A DNA stretch of 64,000 bases. It comes from Pseudoroseomonas cervicalis. GTDB taxonomy: Bacteria; Pseudomonadota; Alphaproteobacteria; Acetobacterales; Acetobacteraceae. Every line of letters begins with the position of its first letter. Position 1 is the stretch's first letter. Positions 17,925 through 26,888 of the stretch are shown in pieces. Below the pieces are notes generated by a model. The model ran no database searches. It was not told the origin of the DNA and saw only the letters and a program-made list of their open reading frames with translations. Position numbers and translations under genes: made by a program. Location: positions 2,149,001-2,213,000 of the forward strand of contig NZ_JAUTAJ010000004.1 of the NCBI RefSeq assembly GCF_030818485.1, read 5' to 3'.

Positions 17925-18886
17925 TGCTGCCCGCCGCGCCGCGCCGCGCCTCCCGCTTCCGCCGCGCCCTGCTGGGCGGCCTGCTGGCGGCGCCGCTGCT
18001 GGCCCCACTGCTTCTGACAACGCCGGGCTGGGCCCAGGCGCCCGCCCCCACCCCGGCCCCGGCCCCGGCCGCATCGGCCGGCCCCGCGCTGCTGCCCCCC
18101 GCCCTGCTGCCGGTGCCGCCGGCGCTGCGCGGCGCCTGGTTCGCCGGCGAATGCGCCGCGCCGCGCGCCATGCTGCAGGTCACCGCCCGCGCCGTGGCGC
18201 GGCTGCCGGCCGACGGCCCGGCGCGGCTGATCCGCTTCGCCGAGACGCGGCGGCAGCAGGATTGGCATGTCGGCACCGGCCGTGGCGCCGAGGCGCCGCG
18301 CATCCTGCTGCGCGGCGATGCCAATGCGCTGGAGACGGCCGAGCCCGACGCCAAGCTGCGCGACGACCGGCTGCCGGGCGAGACGCCGCTGCAGGGCTGG
18401 CGCCGCTGCCCCAGCCCGCCGCTGCAATTCGCCGCCCTGCATGGCGAGGGGCTGGCCTTCCTCGGCGCGCTGGAGGGGCTGGAGGCCGCCTGCGGCGCGC
18501 CCGGCGCCGCCATCGGCCCCTGCGTCTCGGCCCTCGTCGCCGCCGGCGATGTCTCCGGCGACGGGCTGCTCTCGGTGGCCGAGATCGCCCGGCTGGTGCG
18601 CGGCCTGACCTGGGTGCTGGCGGCGGCCGAGGATGCGGCGCCGGAGAATGTGCTGGCCGCCGGCGGCGGCGGGCTGCTGGCCGGTGTCGCCATCGCCCGC
18701 TTCGCCCTGGAGAGCCTGGATTACGATGGCGACGGCAAGCTCTCCGCCGCCGAGCTGGGCCAGGACCGCGCCGGCTTCACCCGCGCGCTGGGCAGCGAGG
18801 CCGGCCGGCCGCTGCGGCTGGAAGGGGTGCAGGAGGGCGTGACGGTGCTGCGCAGCCTGCTGGACAATCTGCTGCTGGGCCAGTGA
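17921..18886 (+). CDS. Exported EF-hand protein
   Basis: A 321-residue protein. The signal peptide (RRALLGGLLAAPLLAPLLL...PGWA-Q) is followed by a Pro/Ala linker. Two EF-hand loops are visible, DVSGDGLLSVAEI near residue 206 and DYDGDGKLSAAEL near residue 269, each with Asp at positions 1, 3 and 5 and Glu at 12, so calcium binding is likely. Cysteines (FAGECAAP, WRRCPSP, AACGAPG, IGPCVSA) suggest disulfides. Its ATG overlaps the stop of the repeat protein (ATGA), indicating coupled translation and a joint role outside the cytoplasm. The function is not recognised. Confidence 0.75.
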   Translation: MMLPAAPRRASRFRRALLGGLLAAPLLAPLLLTTPGWAQAPAPTPAPAPAASAGPALLPPALLPVPPALRGAWFAGECAAPRAMLQVTARAVARLPADGPARLIRFAETRRQQDWHVGTGRGAEAPRILLRGDANALETAEPDAKLRDDRLPGETPLQGWRRCPSPPLQFAALHGEGLAFLGALEGLEAACGAPGAAIGPCVSALVAAGDVSGDGLLSVAEIARLVRGLTWVLAAAEDAAPENVLAAGGGGLLAGVAIARFALESLDYDGDGKLSAAELGQDRAGFTRALGSEAGRPLRLEGVQEGVTVLRSLLDNLLLGQ

Positions 18887-18966
18887 GGCCGGCTGGCTGA
18901 ACCCGGCCGGGACCGCGGCACCGGCCCGCGGCGCCGCCGGCCCGGCGGCGCCACCGACTGAAAAAA

Positions 18967-20214
18967 TCAGGCGCCGGGCAGCGCCGGGCCGCGATCCTGC
19001 ATCAGGCTGCCGGTGACGGCGCCGAAGCCCATGGCGCGGCGGGCGAAGGCCGCCTTCAGCCGCGGCATGCGGTCCACCGCCGCCATGCCCAGCCGCCGCG
19101 CCAGGCGCAGCGGCGGCAGGCTGTTGCCAAACAGCCGCTCCAGCGCATGGGTGGCGCCCAGCATCAGCAGCGCATCCGGCCGCCGCGCCGCCTGGTAGCG
19201 CGCCAGCAGCGCCGCATCGCCCGGATCGCCGCCCTGCAGCAGCAGCTCGGCCAGCGCCGCGGCGTCGCGGAAGCCCAGATTCAGCCCCTGCCCGGCGATC
19301 GGGTGGATGCCATGCGCCGCATCCCCCACCAGGGCCAGGCGCGTATCGGTGTAGCGCAGCGCGTGCATCGCGCTCAGCGGATAGGACCAGCGGCGGCCGA
19401 TCGGCGTCACCTTGCCCAGATGGTCGCCCATGCGGCGCTGGATCTCGCGCCCATATTCCGCGTCCGGCAGGGCCAGCACCCGCTCGCCGATCGCCCGCTT
19501 CTCCGACCAGACGATGGCCGAGGCATGGGGATGCTCCGGCGTCGGCGCCAGCGGCAGCTGGGCGAAGGGGCCATGCGGCAGGAACTGCTCCAGCGCCTCC
19601 TCGCCATGCGGGCGCTCATGCGCGATGGCGCCGACGATGCCGAGCTGGCGGTAATCATAGCCGGCAGTGCCGATGCCGGCCTGGCGGCGCAGCGGGCTGT
19701 GCCGCCCCTCGGCGGCGACCACCAGCCGGGCGCGGAGCGTCTCGCCGGTGGAAAGCCGCACCAGCGCGCCATCCGCCTGCCGCTCGACCCGCGCCTCGGC
19801 CGGGGCGCGCACCGTCAGATGCGCCAGCTCGCGCATGCGGGCATTCAGCGCCATGCGCAGCGCCCGCGCCTCGACCATCCAGCCAAAGGCCTCCGCGCCG
19901 CTGCCGGCGGCGTCGAAATGCAGCATCAGGGGGCTCGGCGCCTCGCCCGGCAGGCCGTCGGCGCAGCGGATGCGGTGGATCGGCCCCGGCGCCCAGGGCA
20001 GGTGCTGCCACACCCCCGCCGCCTCCAGCAGGTTGCGGCTGGTGCGGGCGATGGCATAGGCGCGGCCGTCGAATTCCGGCAGCTCCATGGGCGGCAGGGG
20101 CGCGCGGTCCACCACGGCGCAGGCCAGGCCCTGGCTGGCCAGGGCGGTGGCCAGCGTCGCCCCCACCGGGCCGGCACCGATGATGCACACCGCCACGTCG
20201 ATCGTCTGGGTCAT
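18967..20214 (-). CDS. UbiH/UbiF-type FAD-dependent hydroxylase
   Basis: A 415-residue flavoprotein monooxygenase. Residues 8-16 CIIGAGPVG form the dinucleotide-binding motif. The second FAD motif is GDAAHGIHPIAGQGLNLGFRD near residue 285, the UbiH/COQ6 signature, and VVAAEGRHSPLR is the DG-like motif. This family adds ring hydroxyls in ubiquinone synthesis, using NAD(P)H and O2. Which ring position is not evident, and no other ubi gene is adjacent. I chose the ATG at 20214 because it begins at the Rossmann fold; upstream in-frame sequence shows no conserved character. The gene is divergent from glnK. Confidence 0.88.
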   Translation of the reverse strand: MTQTIDVAVCIIGAGPVGATLATALASQGLACAVVDRAPLPPMELPEFDGRAYAIARTSRNLLEAAGVWQHLPWAPGPIHRIRCADGLPGEAPSPLMLHFDAAGSGAEAFGWMVEARALRMALNARMRELAHLTVRAPAEARVERQADGALVRLSTGETLRARLVVAAEGRHSPLRRQAGIGTAGYDYRQLGIVGAIAHERPHGEEALEQFLPHGPFAQLPLAPTPEHPHASAIVWSEKRAIGERVLALPDAEYGREIQRRMGDHLGKVTPIGRRWSYPLSAMHALRYTDTRLALVGDAAHGIHPIAGQGLNLGFRDAAALAELLLQGGDPGDAALLARYQAARRPDALLMLGATHALERLFGNSLPPLRLARRLGMAAVDRMPRLKAAFARRAMGFGAVTGSLMQDRGPALPGA

Positions 20215-20289
20215 GCCGCCATTGTGGGGGCGCCCGCCGCGCGGCGGAAGGGGCGGCGCCGGCCGGCACCGCCTTTGCCCATTCCATAG

Positions 20290-20778
<489 letters not shown>

Positions 20779-20804
20779 CGCCGCTCCCCGCCACCCAGAA
20801 GACG

Positions 20805-22148
20805 ATGGAACCGAGAATGCGAATCCTGGCGCGCGGCGCGGCTGCGCTGCTCCCCACCCTGCTGCTGGCGGCTCCCGCCCTTGCGCAGGAGGAAGCCACG
20901 GTCAATGCGGGCGATACCGCCTGGATGCTCACCAGCACCGCGCTGGTGCTGATGATGACCATCCCCGGCCTGGCGCTGTTCTATGCGGGCATGGTCCGCA
21001 AGAAGAACGTGCTGGCCACCATGATGCAGTCCTTCTTCCTGGCCGCGCTGTGCAGCGTGATCTGGATGGTGGCCGGCTACTCCCTGGCCTTTGGCGAGGG
21101 CGGCGCCTATATCGGCGACCTGTCGAAGCTGTTCCTCTCCGGCGTCGCCGAGAACTGGGACAAGCCCTTCACCCTTGGCAGCGGCGACGGCGCGGTGGCC
21201 TTCACCATCCCCGAGACCGTCTTCCTGATGTTCCAGATGACCTTCGCCATCATCACCCCGGCGCTGGCCACGGGTGCGGTGGCCGACCGCATGAAGTTCA
21301 GCGCCCTGGTGCTGTTCACCGTGCTGTGGTCGCTGCTGATCTACAGCCCGATCGCGCACTGGGTCTGGCATCCGAATGGCTGGATCTTCGCCCTCGGCGC
21401 GCTCGACTTCGCCGGCGGCACGGTGGTGCACATCAATGCCGGCGTGGCCGGCCTGGTCGCCGCCATCGTCATCGGCAAGCGCCACGGCCTCGGCACCGAG
21501 AACATGTCGCCCTTCAACCTGGCGCTCGCCGTGATCGGCGCCGCCCTGCTGTGGGTGGGCTGGTTCGGCTTCAATGCGGGCTCCGCCGGCGCCGCCGGCG
21601 GCCGTGCCGGCATGGCCATGCTGGTGACGCAGATCGCCGCCGGCGCCGGCGTGCTGGCCTGGGTGTTCGCCGAGTGGATCACCAAGGGCAAGCCCTCCGT
21701 GCTCGGCGCCATCTCCGGCGCGGTGGCGGGCCTGGTCGCCATCACCCCCGCCGCCGGCTTCGTGCTGCCGGTGCCGGCGCTGATCATCGGCATCGTGGCG
21801 GGCCTGGCCGGCTTCTGGGGCGCCACCGCCCTGAAGCACTGGTGCGGCTACGATGACAGCCTGGACGCCTTCGGCGTGCACGGCATCTGCGGCATCGTCG
21901 GCGCCCTGCTGACCGGCATCTTCGCCTATGGCCCGCTCTCGGCCACCCCGGCCCTGCCGGAGGGCATCGTCGGCTCCTTCGACCAGTTCCTGCTGCAGGT
22001 CTACGCCGTGGTCGCGACCTTCATCTTCACCGCCATCGGCAGCTGGATCCTGCTGAAGGTGGTGGACCTGACCGTCGGCCTGCGCGTGACCGAGGAAGAG
22101 GAGCGCGAAGGCCTCGACGTCTCGCTGCACGGCGAACGCCTGGGCTGA
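20805..22148 (+). CDS. amtB: Ammonium transporter AmtB
   Basis: An ammonium channel of about 447 residues with a cleavable signal peptide (MRILARGAAALLPTLLLAAPALA-QEE) and eleven helices. The pore twin histidines are in VVHINAGVAGLV and FGVHGICGIVGALLTG, and the extracellular gate region is FYAGMVRKKNVL. It conducts ammonia/ammonium and is closed by GlnK. Possible starts are GTG 20775 (overlapping the glnK stop as GTGA), ATG 20805 and ATG 20817; all keep the signal peptide. A strong terminator follows 27 bp after the stop. Confidence 0.95.
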   Translation: MEPRMRILARGAAALLPTLLLAAPALAQEEATVNAGDTAWMLTSTALVLMMTIPGLALFYAGMVRKKNVLATMMQSFFLAALCSVIWMVAGYSLAFGEGGAYIGDLSKLFLSGVAENWDKPFTLGSGDGAVAFTIPETVFLMFQMTFAIITPALATGAVADRMKFSALVLFTVLWSLLIYSPIAHWVWHPNGWIFALGALDFAGGTVVHINAGVAGLVAAIVIGKRHGLGTENMSPFNLALAVIGAALLWVGWFGFNAGSAGAAGGRAGMAMLVTQIAAGAGVLAWVFAEWITKGKPSVLGAISGAVAGLVAITPAAGFVLPVPALIIGIVAGLAGFWGATALKHWCGYDDSLDAFGVHGICGIVGALLTGIFAYGPLSATPALPEGIVGSFDQFLLQVYAVVATFIFTAIGSWILLKVVDLTVGLRVTEEEEREGLDVSLHGERLG

Positions 22149-22174
22149 CCGCCCATGCCTTCGGGACCGACAAG

Positions 22175-22203
22175 CCGGGGAGCCCTGCTCCCCGGTTTTT
22201 TTT
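22175..22203 (+). terminator. Rho-independent terminator of glnK-amtB
   Basis: CCGGGGAGC-CCT-GCTCCCCGG forms a perfect 9-bp stem with a 3-nt loop and is followed directly by eight T. It is the strongest terminator in the window. Confidence 0.95.
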
Positions 22204-22204
22204 C

Positions 22205-22520
22205 GGCTGCCGGTCAGGGCCGGGACGAGAGGGGCGGCACTCGGACGGGGCGCTCCGGCCCAGGGATGCGGCAGCCGGGACGACCGATCGGGCGGCGCCC
22301 GGCGGGGCCCGGATCGTCCCGCCGCCCCACCGGACGGCGGCAGCCTGACAGAAAACTGATCGGGCGGCGCCCGGCGGGGCCCGGATCGTCCCGCCGCCCC
22401 ACCGGACGGCGGCAGCCTGACAGAAAACCGATCGGGCGGCGCCCGGCCGGGCCAGGATCGTCCCGCCGCCCCACCGGACGGCGGCAGCCCGACAAAAAAA
22501 CGGCAGCCCGACAGAAAGAA
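22205..22520. repeat. Tandem 72-bp stem-loop repeats (three full copies plus flanking fragments)
   Basis: Copies at 22286-22357, 22358-22429 and 22430-22501 are nearly identical with a period of exactly 72 bp. Each begins GATCGGGCGGCGCCCGG and ends ACGGCGGCAGCC(T/C)GACA plus an A-rich run. Inside each, GGGCGGCG pairs with CGCCGCCC about 20 nt later. Degenerate fragments flank them (22205-22285 and 22502-22520). The block lies between the amtB terminator and the APC permease. Because 72 is divisible by three, several frames stay open through it, but this is not coding evidence. The tail is shared with repeats at 0.5 kb and 59 kb. Confidence 0.9.
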
Positions 22521-22576
22521 ACGAATGGTTGGGCTGGCGGTTCTGCGGACGGAAACGACCGGAACCGGGGGGCCGC

Positions 22577-23938
22577 ATGGCCACGACACAACAACAGGAC
22601 GCACCCAGCCTGCAGCGCGCCATCGGCCTGCCGCTGCTGATGCTCTATGGCCTCGGCAGCATGCTGGGCGCCGGCATCTACGGGCTGGTGGGGGAGGCGG
22701 CGCGGCTGATGGGCAGCGCCATCTGGATGGCCTTCCTGGTCAGCATGGTGGCGGCGCTGCTCACCGGCCTGTCCTATGCCAGCATCGCCAGCCGCTATCC
22801 GCGCGCCGGCGGCGCCGCCTATGTCACCCAGCGCGCCTATCGCAGCCCGATGATGGCCTATCTGGTGGGGCTGGCCGTCGCCTGCTCCGGCCTCACCTCG
22901 ATCGCCACCCAGGCCAATGTGGTGGCGCGCAACCTGCAGGCCGCCTTCGGCTGGGAAGGGGTGCCGATCTCGCTGCTGGCGCTGGGCTTCCTGCTGATCC
23001 TGGCCGGCATCCTGCTGCGCGGCATCCGCGAATCGCTCTGGGCCAATGCCGCCTGCACGGTGGTCGAGGCCGGCGGCCTGCTGCTGGTGATCGCGGTGGG
23101 CATTCCCTATTGGGGCCAGGCCAGCCTGTTCGAACTGCCCGAGGGCGGCGGCGAGGCCAGCGCCACCGCGCTCCTGGTGTTCCAGGGCGCGGTGCTCACC
23201 TTCTTCTCCTTCATCGGCTTCGAGGACACGATGAACCTGGCCGAGGAGGTGAAGCAGCCCGAGCGCACCATGCCGATGGGGCTGATCCTGGCCATGCTGA
23301 TCGCGACCGGCATCTACATGGCGATCTGCGTCACCGCCGTCTCCGTCCTGCCCTGGCGCGAGCTGGCCGAGGCGCGCGCGCCGCTGGCCGCGGTGGTGGA
23401 GCGCGCCGCGCCCTGGTTCCCGCCGGCCGGCTTCATCGGCATCACCATCTTCGCCGTCGCCAACACCGCGCTGGTGAACTACGTCATGGCGTCCCGCCTG
23501 CTCTACGGCATGGCGCGGCAGGGGCTGCTGCCGGCCTCGCTGGGCCGGGTGAACAGCGCCCGCCACACGCCGCATGTCGCCATCCTGGCGCTGCTCGGCG
23601 TCGTCATCCTGCTGGCGCTGGTGGGCGATGTGGCGGCGCTGGCGGCGTCGACCGTGCTGCTGCTGCTGTTCGTCTTCACCATCGTCAATGGCGCGCTGAT
23701 CATCCTGATCCGCCGCAAGGACGAGAAGCGCGGCGGCTTCGAGGTGCCGGTCTTCGTGCCCGCCCTCGGCGCGCTGGTCTGCGTGGCGCTGATCGTGGTG
23801 CGGGTGGCCACCGGCGGCGGCACCGCGTCGCTGATCGCCATCGGCCTGCTCGCCGCCATCCTGGTGCTCTACCTGCTGACGGCGCGGCACCGGCAGGAGG
23901 AGGTGCGGAAATTCCTCGAAAGCGAGGAGCTGGGCTGA
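22577..23938 (+). CDS. APC family amino acid permease
   Basis: A 453-residue inner-membrane protein of the amino acid-polyamine-organocation superfamily with about twelve helices. Helix 1 carries the substrate-binding unwound motif GLGSMLGAGIYGLVG (G-[SA]-G-[IV] type), and helix 6 carries FFSFIGFEDTMNLAEEVKQPERTMP, the family's characteristic segment. A basic cytoplasmic loop (SARHTPHVA) follows helix 8. It imports or exchanges an amino acid by proton or substrate coupling; the substrate is not predictable. ATG 22577 begins just before the cytoplasmic N-terminus. The 72-bp repeats lie immediately upstream. Confidence 0.9.
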   Translation: MATTQQQDAPSLQRAIGLPLLMLYGLGSMLGAGIYGLVGEAARLMGSAIWMAFLVSMVAALLTGLSYASIASRYPRAGGAAYVTQRAYRSPMMAYLVGLAVACSGLTSIATQANVVARNLQAAFGWEGVPISLLALGFLLILAGILLRGIRESLWANAACTVVEAGGLLLVIAVGIPYWGQASLFELPEGGGEASATALLVFQGAVLTFFSFIGFEDTMNLAEEVKQPERTMPMGLILAMLIATGIYMAICVTAVSVLPWRELAEARAPLAAVVERAAPWFPPAGFIGITIFAVANTALVNYVMASRLLYGMARQGLLPASLGRVNSARHTPHVAILALLGVVILLALVGDVAALAASTVLLLLFVFTIVNGALIILIRRKDEKRGGFEVPVFVPALGALVCVALIVVRVATGGGTASLIAIGLLAAILVLYLLTARHRQEEVRKFLESEELG

Positions 23939-23941
23939 GCC

Positions 23942-24406
23942 TCAGCCCAGCCGCCGCCGGTTGCCCGCCAGCGTCCGGCTGACCGGGCGCAGGGCGGCGC
24001 CGGAGGCGGCGAGGCCGGCGCCGGCGCAGGCCTCGGCCAGCCGGGCGCCGCGCAGCGCCGCGCCCTGCCACCAGGACAGCCAGGCCAGCGCCGGGCCCGG
24101 CGGCACCGGCTGGCGTGCCGCCTGCAGCAGCAGCCGGTGCGCCGCCTCCAGCTCGGCCAGCCCATGCTCCAGCCCGACCCGGCCGAGCCGCGCCCAGCCC
24201 TCGGCCCAGGCGGCGCCGCCGGCGGCGAAGGCCAGCGCCTTCTCCGGCGCCATGCGGGCGAATTCGAGCCCGGTGGCATAGGCGCCGCGCCGCCGCGCCG
24301 CCTCCGGAGAGAGGCGGGCGGAGACCACCATCGGCGCCCCGGTCCAGGCGGCGCGCAGGGCGCGGGCCTGGCGGGCGGCACTCAGGACGTAGCGGCGTTG
24401 GCGCAT
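23942..24406 (-). CDS. Small helical protein, possibly phasin-like
   Basis: A 154-residue Ala/Arg/Leu-rich protein from ATG 24406, preceded by a good AGAGGAG ribosome-binding site. It has no signal peptide. The middle is amphipathic helix (ARMAPEKALAFAAGGAAWAE, HGLAELEAAHRLLLQAA), a pattern seen in phasins that coat polyhydroxyalkanoate granules, but no diagnostic motif confirms this. No PHA synthesis genes are nearby. It converges with the APC permease, 3 bp between stops. I consider the gene likely real because of the ribosome-binding site and third-position GC bias, but the function is unassigned. Confidence 0.5.
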   Translation of the reverse strand: MRQRRYVLSAARQARALRAAWTGAPMVVSARLSPEAARRRGAYATGLEFARMAPEKALAFAAGGAAWAEGWARLGRVGLEHGLAELEAAHRLLLQAARQPVPPGPALAWLSWWQGAALRGARLAEACAGAGLAASGAALRPVSRTLAGNRRRLG

Positions 24407-24467
24407 GGCGGGGCTCCTCTGGATCGGCCGGCCATGCTGCAACGCGGCAAGGGTGGCAGCGGCTGCG

Positions 24468-24983
24468 CTATTCCGCGGCGCTGCCCGGCTGGGGGTCGAG
24501 CTGCGGATTGTCGAAGACCGGCTCGCGATAGGCGCGTAGCACCTCGCGCAGGGTCCGCGCCAGGTCCTGCTGCTCCTCCTCCGACAGGAAGCGCCCGATC
24601 GGCACGCGGCGGCGGCGCTGCACCAGGGCGAGGCCCGCGCGCTCCGACCATTCGACGCGGGTCCAGTAGGGGTCGAGGCTGGCCTCCTCGCGCCGGCCCA
24701 GCCCGTCGACGCGCCGCACCAGCAGCCGGTCGGGCCGCAGGGAGATCACCTCCCGCGCGCGGGAGGACCAGCGGTGATGCAGCAGCATCAGCGCCAGCGC
24801 GCCCAGGATCTCGACGCCGAGGAAGGGCAGGATCGGCCAGGCGCCGATCAGCGCGAAGAACAGCCCGCCCAGCACCGCCCAGCCGCCGGCCAGCGCCACC
24901 AGCACGAGATAGGGGCGCGGCCGTAGGCTGCGGTGGGGCGTGCTGACGGCCTCGAAGAGGATCGGTTCGGGGCTTGCTGACAT
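24468..24983 (-). CDS. DUF2244 membrane protein
   Basis: A 171-residue protein. It opens with LFEAVSTPHRSLRPRPYLVLV, a typical DUF2244 start, followed by two transmembrane helices (VLVALAGGWAVLGGLFFALIGAW and PFLGVEILGALALMLLHHRW). A cytoplasmic domain follows with LDPYWTRVEW and a helical end containing GRFLSEEEQQDLARTLREVL. DUF2244 genes are commonly neighbours of nth in alphaproteobacteria, as here, where the two are divergent. The function is unknown. Confidence 0.85.
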   Translation of the reverse strand: MSASPEPILFEAVSTPHRSLRPRPYLVLVALAGGWAVLGGLFFALIGAWPILPFLGVEILGALALMLLHHRWSSRAREVISLRPDRLLVRRVDGLGRREEASLDPYWTRVEWSERAGLALVQRRRRVPIGRFLSEEEQQDLARTLREVLRAYREPVFDNPQLDPQPGSAAE

Positions 24984-25110
24984 CGCGCGCTAACATAGGC
25001 TCTGTCGCCGGGACGCGTAGAGCGGCTTCTGCGCCCCTGCCCTGCCCTTACCCGTCCGGCCGGCGGAACCCCGCCCCGCCGCCCGGACGGCCCAGCCTGA
25101 CGAGTTCGCG

Positions 25111-26064
25111 ATGAAGCGCCCCGCCCCCGACGCCGCGGCCGCCCCGGCCCCGAACCCCGCCGCCCGGCGCCGCAAGGCCGCGGCCATCGCGCCGGAGGCA
25201 GCCCCCGCCCCGCGCCAGGCCAGCCCGCGCCGCCCCGGCGCCCGGGCGGGCGCCGGCGCCGCGCCGCCCGGGGCGCCCCCCGCCCCGCCCCAGGCCGACC
25301 CGCTGGCGGCGCTGGAGGCGGCGGCGCAGCCCGCCCCGCCCGCCCGCGCCCGCCGGGCGAAGCGCCCGCTGCATGGCAGCGCCGAGGCGCCGCGCCGCGC
25401 CCGGCGCATGTCGGCGGCGCAGGCGGCCCTGTTCGTGCGCAGCCTGGCCCAGGCCAATCCGGCGCCGGAGACCGAGCTGCACTACACCTCCCCCTACACG
25501 CTGCTGGTGGCGGTGGCGCTGTCGGCCCAGGCCACCGATGTCTCGGTGAACAAGGCCACGGCCACGCTGTTTCCGCTGGCCGACACGCCGGAGAAGATGC
25601 TGGCCCTCGGCGAGGAAGGGGTGGGCGAGCAGATCCGCCGCATCGGGCTGTGGAAGTCGAAGGCGAAGAACGTCATCGCCCTGTCCCGCCTTTTGCTCGA
25701 GCGGCATGGCGGCGAGGTGCCGGCCGATCGGGCGGCGCTGGAGGCGCTGCCCGGCGTCGGCCGCAAGACCGCCAATGTCGTGCTGAACGTCGCCTTCGGC
25801 GAGGAGGCGATGGCGGTCGACACCCACATCTTCCGCCTGGGCAACCGCACCGGCCTGGCGCCGGGCAAGACGCCGCGCGCGGTGGAGGATGCGCTGATGC
25901 AGCGCGTGCCGCCCGAGCTGCTGCGCGACGCGCATCACTGGCTGATCCTGCACGGGCGATATGTCTGCAAGGCGCGCCTGCCGGAATGCTGGCATTGCGT
26001 GGCGCGCGAGCATTGCAACTACACCGACAAGGTGCTCTGGCCGCCCGCCTCGCGCCCGGGCTGA
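25111..26064 (+). CDS. nth: Endonuclease III
   Basis: A DNA glycosylase/AP lyase of base excision repair acting on oxidised pyrimidines. The helix-hairpin-helix is LPGVGRKTANVV with the catalytic Lys in the family position (GRKTA), followed by Asp in VDTHIFRLGNR. The [4Fe-4S] cluster ligands C-x6-C-x2-C-x5-C are seen in CKARLPECWHCVAREHC. The catalytic core starts near residue 100 (MSAAQAALFVRSLAQ). The first 99 residues are an unusual Ala/Pro/Arg-rich extension absent from E. coli Nth (211 residues). ATG 25408 is an alternative start giving the normal length. Confidence 0.92.
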   Translation: MKRPAPDAAAAPAPNPAARRRKAAAIAPEAAPAPRQASPRRPGARAGAGAAPPGAPPAPPQADPLAALEAAAQPAPPARARRAKRPLHGSAEAPRRARRMSAAQAALFVRSLAQANPAPETELHYTSPYTLLVAVALSAQATDVSVNKATATLFPLADTPEKMLALGEEGVGEQIRRIGLWKSKAKNVIALSRLLLERHGGEVPADRAALEALPGVGRKTANVVLNVAFGEEAMAVDTHIFRLGNRTGLAPGKTPRAVEDALMQRVPPELLRDAHHWLILHGRYVCKARLPECWHCVAREHCNYTDKVLWPPASRPG

Positions 26065-26114
26065 GGCCCGCGCCGCAGCGCGCCCTTCCCCGCCCCAACC
26101 CCTGGAGAAGGATC

Positions 26115-26639
26115 ATGGCGGAGCTTTTCGCGGGGCCTGTCGCGGTGCAGTACGGGCAGGACTATCTGGCGCTGGAGGGCGGTTTCGACGGGGCGATGGA
26201 GGCCTGTTTCGCCGGCCAGAGCAACGGGCTGTGCGGCGCCCGCAACCCGGCGCTGCTGTTCCTGGTCACCGGCCTGCACACCGGGGTGGTCGGCCTCGGC
26301 ATCCATCTCTTCGCCGCCGATCCCGGGCTGGATGAGAGCTGGGAGGAGATCGTCGAGCTGTCCTGCCGGGTGCCGCGGGGCGAGATCACGCTGATGGAAT
26401 GGGCGGCCGATCGCGGCACCGGCATGGCGGTGCCGGCCGGGGCCTATCGGGTGCGCTACCAGGCGCGGGCGATGCAGGCGGCCAGCGAGCTGGACACGCT
26501 GGAGGGCGATACCCCCATCGACACCTACCGGCTGGATCTGTGGCCGGCCCCGCCTTCCCCGGACTGCATCATGAAGCAGAGCTCGGCCGTGGCCGCCTCT
26601 TGGCATGGCTGGGCGCAGCGGCTCGGCCCCGGCCGCTAG
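26115..26639 (+). CDS. Conserved protein of unknown function
   Basis: A 174-residue soluble protein with a good GGAGAAGG ribosome-binding site. There is no signal peptide or membrane segment. Conserved-looking segments are GQSNGLCGARNPALLFLVTG, LHTGVVGLGIHLF, ESWEEIVELSCRVP, VPAGAYRVRYQARAM and YRLDLWPAPPSPD, with an all-beta character. I recall similar proteins in actinobacteria but know no assigned function. It follows nth by about 50 bp and could share its transcript. Confidence 0.7.
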   Translation: MAELFAGPVAVQYGQDYLALEGGFDGAMEACFAGQSNGLCGARNPALLFLVTGLHTGVVGLGIHLFAADPGLDESWEEIVELSCRVPRGEITLMEWAADRGTGMAVPAGAYRVRYQARAMQAASELDTLEGDTPIDTYRLDLWPAPPSPDCIMKQSSAVAASWHGWAQRLGPGR

Positions 26640-26888
26640 GCGAGCCTCGCCGCCTGCGGAACCGGTGCGCGATCGGCCCGCCTGCAGGAGAACCCTCCCT
26701 GCCCCACCCGCACCCCCCTGCCTGCCTCGCTGCCCGCTCCCCTGGGCCCCGGCGCCCCGCCGCCATGCAGCGCCCCCCGTCGCGGCCCTGACCGGCAGCT
26801 GCCAGAAAAACAGCCGACAGAAAAATGCAGGGCGGGTAAGGGGTTTGTGCGGTTGCGATGGGAAGGGCCAAGGCCTTATCTGACGGCC
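26640..26888. other. Intergenic spacer with degenerate repeat-tail sequences
   Basis: About 250 bp without a convincing gene. Between about 26795 and 26830 it has CGGCAGCTGCCAGAAAAACAG and a second GACAGAAAAA, resembling the A-rich tail of the 72-bp repeat family in decayed form. A promoter for the IalB-like gene is expected, but I cannot point to one. Confidence 0.4.

Noticed and set aside
22286..22501. CRISPR array
   Set aside because: The copies abut without unique spacers and there are no cas genes.
22155..22640. 161-residue repetitive open frame (24-residue repeats) in the repeat block
   Set aside because: The 72-bp repeat is divisible by three, so frames stay open automatically; no ribosome-binding site or conserved protein.
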